From Bacteroides intestinalis (GTDB lineage: Bacteria > Bacteroidota > Bacteroidia > Bacteroidales > Bacteroidaceae), in NCBI RefSeq assembly GCF_003464595.1, contig NZ_QRZF01000029.1:1-50168 (forward strand): a stretch of DNA of 50,168 nucleotides, written 5' to 3'. The notes beneath the pieces were generated by a model. The model saw only the letters and a list, made by a program, of their open reading frames with translations. It searched no databases and was not told where the DNA came from. Below are positions 29,444 through 36,486 of this stretch, piece after piece. Made by a program: the position numbers and the translations under genes. Each line of letters begins with the position of its first letter. Position 1 is the stretch's first letter.

Positions 29444-30517
29444 ATGAAAGTATACATTTGGATAATACTACTATTTTTCTCATCCATTGGCTATGCAGAA
29501 GAGGATAGTCGCTGGAAAGATGCAGATGAAAAAATGCAGAAGCAGCAGTATGAGGAGGCCGCAAAACTGTACGAGGAACTCAGTCAGAAATCAGATACCG
29601 TTTATGAGGAAATCAATTCCCATAAAGTAAATGATATGCGGAAAATCTACTCAATTGATGAATTGGAGCTCACCAACAGTCAACAACAAAACCGTCTGCT
29701 TTCATTAGCCCTCATTATTCTTCCCGTTTTTATTTTTATAGCTGCAGGTTGTGTGATTTACTTAAAAAAACAACGAAGAAAGCTCATACAATCGCAACAA
29801 AAACTCCAGCAGGCACAAGAAGAGGTAGAGAAAGCCACCCGCAATAAGAGCTTGTTCATTTCGAACATGAGCCACGAAATCCGTACCCCCTTAAATGCGT
29901 TGTCCGGTTTCTCCGAAGTGCTGACTACTCCCGGTATTGATGAAGATACCCGAAAACAGTGTTACGAAATTATCCAGCTAAATTCCCGATTGCTGATTAA
30001 CCTATTGAACGATGTAGTAGACATTTCTTGCCTTGACGTAAAGAATATGAAATTCGACCTGAAAGTATGTGATGCTGTTACTCTTTGCGAGGGCATTGTT
30101 CAGACTGTAGAGGGTATTAAGCAAACACAAGCAGCATTATCTTTCGAAACAAATCTACCCTCCTTGGAAATAGTAACCGACACTTTCCGCCTACACCAGG
30201 TACTGATTAATATATTGGTCAACGCTACTAAATTCACCAAAGAAGGCAGCATCATCTTGCGGTTGGAAAAAAATGCAGATGGCATGGCACAATTCTCCGT
30301 TACCGACACCGGTTGCGGTATCCCTTTAGAAAAACAGCCTACGATATTCAACCGTTTCGAACGAGTAGACGAGAAATCACAGGGGACAGGTATCGGTTTA
30401 TCCATCTGCCAGTTTATCATCGATCAATTGGGTGGAAATATCTGGATAGATCCGGAATATACGAATGGATCACGTTTCATCTTCACACATCCACTAAAAC
30501 AGGAAGACAAGGCATGA
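29444..30517 (+). CDS. Sensor histidine kinase with very short periplasmic region
   Basis: A 357-residue membrane kinase. The ATG at 29444 gives a signal peptide (MKVYIWIILLFFSSIGYA) and follows the promoter box. The periplasmic part is only about 65 residues, one TPR-like helix pair (QQYEEAAKLYEEL) that then passes straight to the coiled region before the transmembrane helix (~87-107); related Bacteroides kinases have several TPRs here, so an internal loss is likely. HisKA has His144 in NMSHEIRTPLN, and the ATPase domain has the N box (LVNATKFT), DTGCGIP and GTGIGLS, so catalysis should be intact. No receiver domain or response-regulator gene is adjacent. Its stop overlaps the start of the next kinase gene by four bases (ATGA). 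Confidence 0.9.
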   Translation: MKVYIWIILLFFSSIGYAEEDSRWKDADEKMQKQQYEEAAKLYEELSQKSDTVYEEINSHKVNDMRKIYSIDELELTNSQQQNRLLSLALIILPVFIFIAAGCVIYLKKQRRKLIQSQQKLQQAQEEVEKATRNKSLFISNMSHEIRTPLNALSGFSEVLTTPGIDEDTRKQCYEIIQLNSRLLINLLNDVVDISCLDVKNMKFDLKVCDAVTLCEGIVQTVEGIKQTQAALSFETNLPSLEIVTDTFRLHQVLINILVNATKFTKEGSIILRLEKNADGMAQFSVTDTGCGIPLEKQPTIFNRFERVDEKSQGTGIGLSICQFIIDQLGGNIWIDPEYTNGSRFIFTHPLKQEDKA

Positions 30518-32457
30518 AAAAAGTAATTCTTCTTATTATGCTTCTGACAGGTACATCTTTCCTGGCAAGAACACACGCATCCACGAAGCAGCAAGTACGC
30601 GACAGCATATTTCAAGCAGCCGCTGCCATACCCAATGATTCAATCCGTTGCGCATTTCTGAGAGATGCATTCCAGCAATATATCGGTCAGGAATCAGCTA
30701 CTGAATATCTGGATTCCGCAATAGAGCTTTCCCATCGTAAAAAGATACATACAGAAGAATTATGGGCACTCTTCGATTATTGCCGCCAATATGAATATCT
30801 CACTGACATTATTAATCAGCAAAAAAGACTATTAATACTGAAGGATGCCAGTTACCAGTATAAGGATTATGCTTTCTATTACACGATGTGGGTCTCTGTA
30901 CTTCAGGCACGATGTGCATTGGGAGATACAGAATATGCCATCATGCAAGCTCAAGAAATGAAAGATGAGGCAATTCGCCTTAAGTACACGAAAGGAACTT
31001 TCATTGCTGCCCTCGCATTGGCACAAGCATATGACTTTGCCGGGCGATATGATGAAGCTATCGAAACCTACACACATGCTTTAAAAGAATACCCGACAGC
31101 CAACGAAAATGCATTATTAATGATTCACGGAGGGCTGGCTAAACTTTATAGAAAACAAAAAAAATATCCACAAGCCATCAGTGAATATCAAAAACAATTT
31201 GATGTTCTTACAAGTGTGTCCAAGGGACTTCCTTTATCAGATACCTTTAAAACGACATTTCTGGAAATAGAAACATCGTTATGCAAAATTTATATGGATA
31301 TCGAAGATAAAGAGAAACTAATCCAGCACCTGAAAAGAGCAGAGGAATATTATGATGACAATATTTATCTTGGTGCTTATATAAACTACCATAGTCTGTG
31401 GGGAGCCTATTACAAGCTTGATAAAGAATGGGACAAATGCTTCCGGGAACTTGACCTGGCATTGGCAGCCTGCCGAGGCAACGATCCTTTTAACGAAAAT
31501 GACTTGCTTAAAGAAAAAGCAGATGCCTTTATGCAAACAGGACAGTATAAAGATGCTGCCAACTTGTACAAAATCGCAACTATTAGAAGTGACTCTCTCA
31601 ACCAAGACATGCTACAAAGGCATGAAGAAGCACATCAGGCCAACTATAAAATTCGAAAAGCCTTATTGGAGAAAGAAGAATTGACTAAACGATACCGCTA
31701 TATACAGCTATGTGCAGGCAGTGTTATTCTATTAATACTGATTTTTGCCATTGTACGCGCCTACTACATCCGCCGTCAGTTACGGCATGCAGAAGAAGAA
31801 ACCCGGAAGGCCCTTGATAAAATAGAGGCTGCCGACAAGATGAAAGAACGTTTCCTTCATAACATCACTTACGAAATTCGCATACCGTTGAATACTGTAG
31901 TCGGTTTCTCAGAATTATTATCTTCTGAAAACGATTTGACAGAAGAAGAAATAGAAGAGTACTCAGTCGCCGTAAAGAGTAATTCCGCCAAATTACTAAG
32001 GCTTATAAATAACATACTCGATTTATCACGCCTTGAAGCCGGAATGATGCGCTTCAATGTACAAGAATGCGATGTCGTACAACTCTGCCGGGAAGCTGGA
32101 ATGATCGTAGATATGGAAACTCCCGGTATTGTGAAATCAACCTTTAATACTGAATTGGAAATGTTGCAAGTTGAGGTTGACAGCAAGTGGTTCCTGAAAC
32201 TACTGACTTCACTCATAACAGTCCCCTACGATTATAAAGGGGAAAAACGTGAAGTCGAATATACCTTAAGTCAGGAAAATAAAAATCTGAAGATAATGAT
32301 ACAACATAGCCCACTCTATCAGTGCTGGGAAGACGAGCAGGAACAGCATATTCTGCATAACATCAACCGTCTTTATGTGGAAACCTTCAAAGGATGCTAC
32401 CAGATAGAGAAACAAGGAGAGGAAAAAATAGTCTCTATCACATACCCGATATCCTGA
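30514..32457 (+). CDS. TPR sensor histidine-kinase-like protein, probable pseudokinase
   Basis: A 647-residue membrane protein starting at the ATG 30514 (signal peptide MKKVILLIMLLTGTSFLA); the frame is open further upstream but inside the preceding gene. The periplasmic part (~25-395) has several TPRs (e.g. AGRYDEAIETYTHALKEYP). A transmembrane helix (~402-422) is followed by a HisKA-like helix pair. The phosphoacceptor histidine is replaced by Tyr453 (NITYEIRIPLN, codon TAC), and the ATPase part lacks recognisable N, DxGxG and GTGxGL motifs. It therefore probably neither binds ATP normally nor autophosphorylates. The overlap with the intact short-sensor kinase suggests that this protein senses and pairs with that kinase. 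It ends 3 nt from the convergent methyltransferase gene. Confidence 0.85.
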   Translation: MKKVILLIMLLTGTSFLARTHASTKQQVRDSIFQAAAAIPNDSIRCAFLRDAFQQYIGQESATEYLDSAIELSHRKKIHTEELWALFDYCRQYEYLTDIINQQKRLLILKDASYQYKDYAFYYTMWVSVLQARCALGDTEYAIMQAQEMKDEAIRLKYTKGTFIAALALAQAYDFAGRYDEAIETYTHALKEYPTANENALLMIHGGLAKLYRKQKKYPQAISEYQKQFDVLTSVSKGLPLSDTFKTTFLEIETSLCKIYMDIEDKEKLIQHLKRAEEYYDDNIYLGAYINYHSLWGAYYKLDKEWDKCFRELDLALAACRGNDPFNENDLLKEKADAFMQTGQYKDAANLYKIATIRSDSLNQDMLQRHEEAHQANYKIRKALLEKEELTKRYRYIQLCAGSVILLILIFAIVRAYYIRRQLRHAEEETRKALDKIEAADKMKERFLHNITYEIRIPLNTVVGFSELLSSENDLTEEEIEEYSVAVKSNSAKLLRLINNILDLSRLEAGMMRFNVQECDVVQLCREAGMIVDMETPGIVKSTFNTELEMLQVEVDSKWFLKLLTSLITVPYDYKGEKREVEYTLSQENKNLKIMIQHSPLYQCWEDEQEQHILHNINRLYVETFKGCYQIEKQGEEKIVSITYPIS

Positions 32458-32460
32458 AAT

Positions 32461-33090
32461 CTACTTTTTATGGATAATCGTTAGTCCGTCCCGTAAAGGA
32501 AGGATTACCTTTTCTACGCGTGTATCATGCGCTACAAGTTCATTGAAAGCCTTGATACCGATGGTTTGTAAGTCATTGTTGCGGGGATGATCTTCCAGTA
32601 CATGGTTGTCCCACAGAGTATTGTCAGCGATAATATAACCTCCGTCGGAAAGATTGGAAAGCACCATTTCATAATAATCAACGTATTTCCGCTTATCTCC
32701 ATCGATAAAAGCCAAATCGAACGTTACGCCCAACTGAGGCACTAATTGCAATGCATCACCAATGTAGAGTTTTATTTTATCCGCATACTCGGACCCCTCC
32801 AACCAAGGGCGGGTAAAGTCTTCCTGCTCATCATTGATCTCAAACGTGTACAGCATCCCGTCTTCCGGTAAGCCTTCGGCCAAGCAGAGAGCTGAATAAC
32901 CGCTATATGTCCCTATCTCCAGAATACGATGAGGACGTATCATTTTAACAAACATCTTCAGCATCCGGCCCTGCAAGTGCCCCGACGCCATACGCGGATA
33001 AAGCAATTTGAGGTGTGTATCCCGATAAAGAGCTTTCAGATAGTCGCCCTCATCGTCAATGTGCTGCAATATATATTCGTCTATGGTCAT
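32461..33090 (-). CDS. SAM-dependent O-methyltransferase, COMT-like
   Basis: A 209-residue cytoplasmic enzyme of methyltransferase family 3 (caffeoyl-CoA O-methyltransferase type). The SAM site is seen in ILEIGTYSGYSALCLAEGL and the following acidic TFEINDEQ; FDLAFIDGDKRKYVDYYE and IIADNTLWDNHV are family metal/catalytic-site motifs. I start it at the ATG 33090; the frame stays open for 25 more codons, but these are encoded by the intergenic repeat and read as repeated NCQL units. The natural substrate is unknown. It is third in a gene set after aroQ and pyk, separated from pyk by the repeat. Confidence 0.9.
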   Translation of the reverse strand: MTIDEYILQHIDDEGDYLKALYRDTHLKLLYPRMASGHLQGRMLKMFVKMIRPHRILEIGTYSGYSALCLAEGLPEDGMLYTFEINDEQEDFTRPWLEGSEYADKIKLYIGDALQLVPQLGVTFDLAFIDGDKRKYVDYYEMVLSNLSDGGYIIADNTLWDNHVLEDHPRNNDLQTIGIKAFNELVAHDTRVEKVILPLRDGLTIIHKK

Positions 33091-33091
33091 A

Positions 33092-33190
33092 ACAATTGTC
33101 AATTGACAGTTGCCAATTGACAGTTGACAATTACTATACAGAATGACAGCACAGCAAATTGTCAATTGTCAATTATCAATTGTCAATTAA
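33092..33190. repeat. Tandem/inverted intergenic repeat between pyk and the methyltransferase gene
   Basis: The left arm 33092-33132 carries caattgacagttg-type units in tandem; the right arm 33157-33190 carries caattgt/caattat units. The arms are partly complementary and are separated by about 24 nt. The region fills the whole gap between the two genes, so it would be part of a shared transcript. The unit (ttgacaatt) resembles that of the 13080-13256 element (ttgacaagg). Confidence 0.75.
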
Positions 33191-34648
33191 TTAGAGGTAT
33201 CTATTCTTATTGGGTAACACGCTTTCTTCTGAATACTTCAAAGCATCTCCCACCACATTGATTTCAAGGAAAGAAGTGTGTGTTCCGGCTTTACCGCTAC
33301 TCAGGTAGCCTACCATATCAGTCTCAGATAAGCGACCTTCTTTCAGCAGACGGCGCAAAGCTGCAAAATAGTATTCTTGTCCATTAGCAAGCTCCGGCAT
33401 ATAAATAGCTTCCACGCCATAAGAAAGTGCCAGATGACGCATCGTCTTTTCCTTATAACAAATAGCCAGTACCGGATATTTACCACGGAATGCAGCCAGA
33501 TTGCGGGCTGTACGTCCACTGTAACTATCAGTAATGATTGCACGTATCTTCAGTTTCGAAGTAGCCTTTACAGCTTGCTTAGCCAAGAAAGCAGTTACGT
33601 CATTGCTATTTTCATCCAACGGAATACGAATATCATTATCAGCCAATTTATCCTTTTCTGCCTGTGCAGCAACCTTTGTCATGGTCTTCACCGCATCCAG
33701 CGGATATTTACCATAAGCTGTTTCACCGCTCAGCATCAAAGCGTCCGTACGGTAATAGATAGCATTTGCAATGTCCGTTACTTCTGCACGGGTAGGACGC
33801 GGATTAGTAATCATCGTATGAAGCATCTGGGTAGCCACAATTACCGGTTTTTTAGCCAGAATACATTTACGGATCAGCAAACGTTGAATTCCGGGAATAC
33901 GTTCTTGCGGAACTTCAATACCCAAGTCGCCACGAGCTACCATTACACCGTCAGCCACTTCCAGAATTTCATCGATGTTATCAACGCCTTCCTGATTTTC
34001 AATCTTGGCAACAATCCGGATATCGCTGTTATGAGCATCCAGTATTTCCTTTATATCCAGAACATCCTGTTTATTACGTACAAAAGAGTGAGCAATAAAA
34101 TCAATATCTTTCTCAATGGCGTACAGGATATTCGTACGGTCCTTCTCCGTCAGAGAAGGAAGATTGATACGTACACCCGGTACATTTACACTCTTACGAC
34201 TTCCCAGAGTAGCATCATTTTGTATCTCACACACCAGATAATCATTCGTCTTTTCCACAACGACCATTTCCAGATCGCCATCGTCTATAAGAATATGTAT
34301 GCCGACAGCTACATCGTGCACAAAGTTCGGATAAGAGACAGAAATACATTCGCGTGTAGTGTCCAAATCCGGATTACCTACTACTTTTACCTTATCCCCT
34401 ACTTTATACGGAATAGGTTCAGCACAGATGGTAGTGCGCACTTCCGGTCCCTTAGTATCCATCAGGATAGCTATGCGATTAGATACCGCACGCACATTAT
34501 TTATCAACATCTCCGAACCTTCGCGGCCGAGATGTGCCGTGTTCATACGCACCACATTCATACCGGCTTCAAACAAGCCTTTTATAAAATCAACGTCGCA
34601 GCGTTTATCAGAAATGGTTGCAACGATCTTAGTCTGTTTTAATAACAT
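33191..34648 (-). CDS. pyk: Pyruvate kinase
   Basis: A 485-residue cytoplasmic glycolytic enzyme converting phosphoenolpyruvate and ADP to pyruvate and ATP. The start TKIVATISDK, the substrate loop MNVVRMNTAH, AILMDTKGPEVRT, the metal/catalytic region VMVARGDLGIEVPQERIP, and VATQMLHTMI.NPRPTRAEV are all family signatures. Domain A, the B cap and the C-terminal allosteric domain are present, so the length is normal. It is second in a cluster after aroQ. A long antisense open frame over this gene is a mirror of its codon use, not a gene. Confidence 0.97.
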   Translation of the reverse strand: MLLKQTKIVATISDKRCDVDFIKGLFEAGMNVVRMNTAHLGREGSEMLINNVRAVSNRIAILMDTKGPEVRTTICAEPIPYKVGDKVKVVGNPDLDTTRECISVSYPNFVHDVAVGIHILIDDGDLEMVVVEKTNDYLVCEIQNDATLGSRKSVNVPGVRINLPSLTEKDRTNILYAIEKDIDFIAHSFVRNKQDVLDIKEILDAHNSDIRIVAKIENQEGVDNIDEILEVADGVMVARGDLGIEVPQERIPGIQRLLIRKCILAKKPVIVATQMLHTMITNPRPTRAEVTDIANAIYYRTDALMLSGETAYGKYPLDAVKTMTKVAAQAEKDKLADNDIRIPLDENSNDVTAFLAKQAVKATSKLKIRAIITDSYSGRTARNLAAFRGKYPVLAICYKEKTMRHLALSYGVEAIYMPELANGQEYYFAALRRLLKEGRLSETDMVGYLSSGKAGTHTSFLEINVVGDALKYSEESVLPNKNRYL

Positions 34649-34660
34649 AAGCTCTATTTA

Positions 34661-34750
34661 ATTATGAATTTTGAATGATGAATGATGAATTGCCATACAG
34701 CATCACGACACTGCCAATCCACCACCCATAATTTATAATTTATCATTAGT
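34661..34750. repeat. AT-rich tandem/inverted repeat between aroQ and pyk
   Basis: The left part (34661-34692) has the tandem unit gaatgat/gaatt; the right part (34728-34750) is cataatttataatttatcattag and is roughly its reverse complement. The right part overlaps the last codons and stop of aroQ. It has the same plan as the other intergenic repeats here, with another unit, but pairing is imperfect. Confidence 0.5.
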
Positions 34751-35158
34751 CAACGCTTCCAGCGCCAAGCGGTAAGAGTTCAACCCGAAACCGCAGATAA
34801 CGCCTTTACAGGCGCAAGCTATCATAGATACATGACGGAAAGCCTCACGAGCATGCACATTAGATATATGTACCTCGATAACCGGAGAAGTAACCGAACG
34901 GATAGCATCCTGCAGGGCGATAGAGGTATGCGTGTAGGCACCCGCATTCAGGATAATCCCATCTACATCAAAACCGGTTTGCTGAATCTTATCTATCAGC
35001 TCTCCTTCAATGTTCGACTGAAAGTAGTCTATCTGTATATCAGTATACTTCTGACGAAGTTCGGCAAGGTAATCTTCAAAAGTAACACTGCCGTAAATGG
35101 AAGGTTCACGTTTGCCCAGCAGATTGATATTCGGGCCATTAATTATTTGTATCCTCAT
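34733..35158 (-). CDS. aroQ: 3-dehydroquinate dehydratase, type II
   Basis: A 141-residue cytoplasmic enzyme of the shikimate pathway, turning 3-dehydroquinate into 3-dehydroshikimate. I start it at ATG 35158, giving the conserved N-terminus MRIQIINGPNINLLGKREP with the lid tyrosine in SIYG. NAGAYTHTSIALQDA and EVHISNVHAREAFRH are the other active-site motifs, including the catalytic His and Glu region. The open frame continues 16 codons upstream without conserved sequence. It is first of the aroQ-pyk-methyltransferase set and has a good promoter upstream. Confidence 0.95.
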   Translation of the reverse strand: MRIQIINGPNINLLGKREPSIYGSVTFEDYLAELRQKYTDIQIDYFQSNIEGELIDKIQQTGFDVDGIILNAGAYTHTSIALQDAIRSVTSPVIEVHISNVHAREAFRHVSMIACACKGVICGFGLNSYRLALEALTNDKL

Positions 35159-35194
35159 AACACAATTTTTTATACCTTTGTCCCGGAAGTACCT

Positions 35195-35273
35195 GCTCCG
35201 TACCAAGTCCGTACCAAGTCCGTACCAAGTCCAAGTGTATAGATACGGAGCGAATACGGAGCAGACACGGCTC
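35195..35273. repeat. 11-bp periodic repeat with inverted arms
   Basis: The unit ccgtaccaagt occurs three times in tandem at 35198-35230. After a short spacer, tacggagc occurs at 35244 and 35255, with a degenerate third copy at 35266, also spaced exactly 11 bp. gctccgta (35195-35202) is the reverse complement of the right-arm unit. The element lies in the leader of the aroQ transcript, between xerD and aroQ. Confidence 0.85.
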
Positions 35274-35306
35274 AGATATGCCCTAAGAAATATTTAAATC
35301 GAGTTG

Positions 35307-35338
35307 CAAAGATAGTGCAGACCGTACGCAGAAGCAAA
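35307..35338 (-). promoter_or_regulatory. Promoter for aroQ-pyk set
   Basis: On the minus strand TTTG (35338-35335), 20 nt, then TATCTTTG (35314-35307). This fits both elements of the Bacteroides primary sigma consensus. Transcription would begin near 35300 and run through the 11-bp repeat before aroQ. Confidence 0.65.
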
Positions 35339-35366
35339 TTTATCAGTATTCTGCTAAAGTGCAGCC

Positions 35367-35374
35367 TATTTTCG
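35367..35374 (+). promoter_or_regulatory. Possible -7 box for xerD
   Basis: TATTTTCG is one base off TAnnTTTG and lies 24 nt before the xerD ATG. The -33 region is poor. A perfect TACCTTTG at 35173-35180 on the same strand is an alternative, giving a leader of more than 200 nt. Confidence 0.3.
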
Positions 35375-35397
35375 CGGAGCAAAGGTAGAAAAAAGAA

Positions 35398-36348
35398 ATG
35401 AAAACAGAAGAAAAATCAACGAATAACGAGAGACAAGCGTTGATAATCAGAAAGTACCAGCAATATTTAAAGTTAGAAAAGGCTCTGTCGGCCAATACGC
35501 TTGATGCTTACCTGACCGATCTTGACAAATTGCTGTGTTTTCTGAAAACAGAAAACATCGATATGCTGGCTGTGACTCTGGATGATTTGCAACGTTTTGC
35601 CGCCGGATTACACGACATCGGCATTCATCCTCGCTCGCAAGCACGTATCATGTCGGGAATAAAATCTTTCTTCCACTTTCTGGTCATGGCAGACTATCGG
35701 GAAGATGACCCCAGCGAACTACTCGAAGGCCCTAAAATCGGATTCAAACTACCCGAAGTGCTTACCGTCGAAGAAATAGATACTATTATCTCCACTGTAG
35801 ACATGAGCAAAAAGGAAGGACAACGTAACCGGGCCATCCTGGAAACCCTATACAGCTGTGGATTACGTGTCTCGGAACTTTGTAACCTGAAGTTATCCGA
35901 ACTCTACTTTGACGAGGGTTTCATCAAGGTAGAAGGAAAAGGCAGCAAACAGCGTTTGGTCCCTATTTCTCCACGTGCCATCAAAGAAATAAAATACTGG
36001 CTGCTCGACCGTAATCTTGGTAAAATAAAGAAAGGATTTGAAGATTATGTTTTCCTAGCCCGATGGGGAAATAGCATTTCCCGCATCATGGTTTTTCACC
36101 TGATTAAAGAGCTGGCAGAGAAAGCCGGCATCACCAAAAATATCAGTCCGCACACCTTCCGCCATTCTTTCGCAACCCACTTGCTGGAAGGAGGTGCCAA
36201 CCTCCGTGCCATCCAATGTATGCTGGGACACGAGTCTATCGCAACCACTGAAATCTACACCCATATCGACCGGAATATGTTGCGAAGTGAGATCATTGAG
36301 CATCATCCACGAAACATTAAGTACCGAAAAGATACAGGATTTCATTAA
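35398..36348 (+). CDS. xerD: Tyrosine recombinase XerD
   Basis: A 316-residue site-specific recombinase that resolves chromosome dimers at dif during division, with XerC and FtsK. The N-terminal SAM-like core-binding domain (~15-105) is followed by the catalytic domain with all residues in place: Arg157 (GLRVSE), Lys181 (GKGSKQ), His252 and Arg255 (HTFRHSFATH), His278 (LGHES) and the nucleophile Tyr287 (EIYTHID). Length and core-like context (no att sites or phage genes nearby) fit XerC/D better than an integrase of a mobile element. The extra N-terminal residues are slightly longer than in E. coli. Confidence 0.93.
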   Translation: MKTEEKSTNNERQALIIRKYQQYLKLEKALSANTLDAYLTDLDKLLCFLKTENIDMLAVTLDDLQRFAAGLHDIGIHPRSQARIMSGIKSFFHFLVMADYREDDPSELLEGPKIGFKLPEVLTVEEIDTIISTVDMSKKEGQRNRAILETLYSCGLRVSELCNLKLSELYFDEGFIKVEGKGSKQRLVPISPRAIKEIKYWLLDRNLGKIKKGFEDYVFLARWGNSISRIMVFHLIKELAEKAGITKNISPHTFRHSFATHLLEGGANLRAIQCMLGHESIATTEIYTHIDRNMLRSEIIEHHPRNIKYRKDTGFH

Positions 36349-36396
36349 ATTATAATAAAATTGGCTATTCGTTTCAGATTGTGCCGATAGATTTAA

Positions 36397-36429
36397 TATC
36401 TTTGCGAGGCTATTATCATGTGATAATAG
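36397..36429 (+). promoter_or_regulatory. Promoter and 5' hairpin of the TPR lipoprotein gene
   Basis: TATCTTTG (36397-36404) is a full -7 match, with TTTC at 36372-36375 as a near -33 box. Directly after the predicted start point, ctattatca (36410-36418) pairs with tgataatag (36421-36429) as a 9-bp palindrome, which would form a hairpin near the mRNA 5' end. Such hairpins can stabilise a message, which fits the codon bias of this gene. The gap 36349-36486 holds nothing else. Confidence 0.6.
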
Positions 36430-36486
36430 GCACTAATAAAAACGAGTAGACTAATTTCAATTACAAACAATTAATTTATACCTAAG

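Noticed and set aside
30313..30513. A 67-residue N-terminal extension of the second kinase
   Set aside because: It lies in another frame of the preceding kinase gene; the start at 30514 gives a proper signal peptide and an ATGA overlap.
33091..33165. A 25-residue N-terminal extension of the O-methyltransferase
   Set aside because: The extension is encoded by the intergenic tandem repeat and reads as repeated NCQL units; the conserved protein starts at 33090.
33377..34642. A 421-codon open frame antisense to pyruvate kinase
   Set aside because: It lies entirely over a clear pyk gene, has low-complexity Ile/Tyr/Thr/Arg-rich composition, and shows no domain; it mirrors the codon use of pyk.
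35195..35273. A CRISPR array
   Set aside because: The 11-bp units are in direct contact without spacers of unique sequence and no cas gene is present.
35398..36348. An integrase of a mobile element
   Set aside because: The recombinase has XerD-type length and motifs, lies among core genes, and no att repeats or cargo genes are visible.
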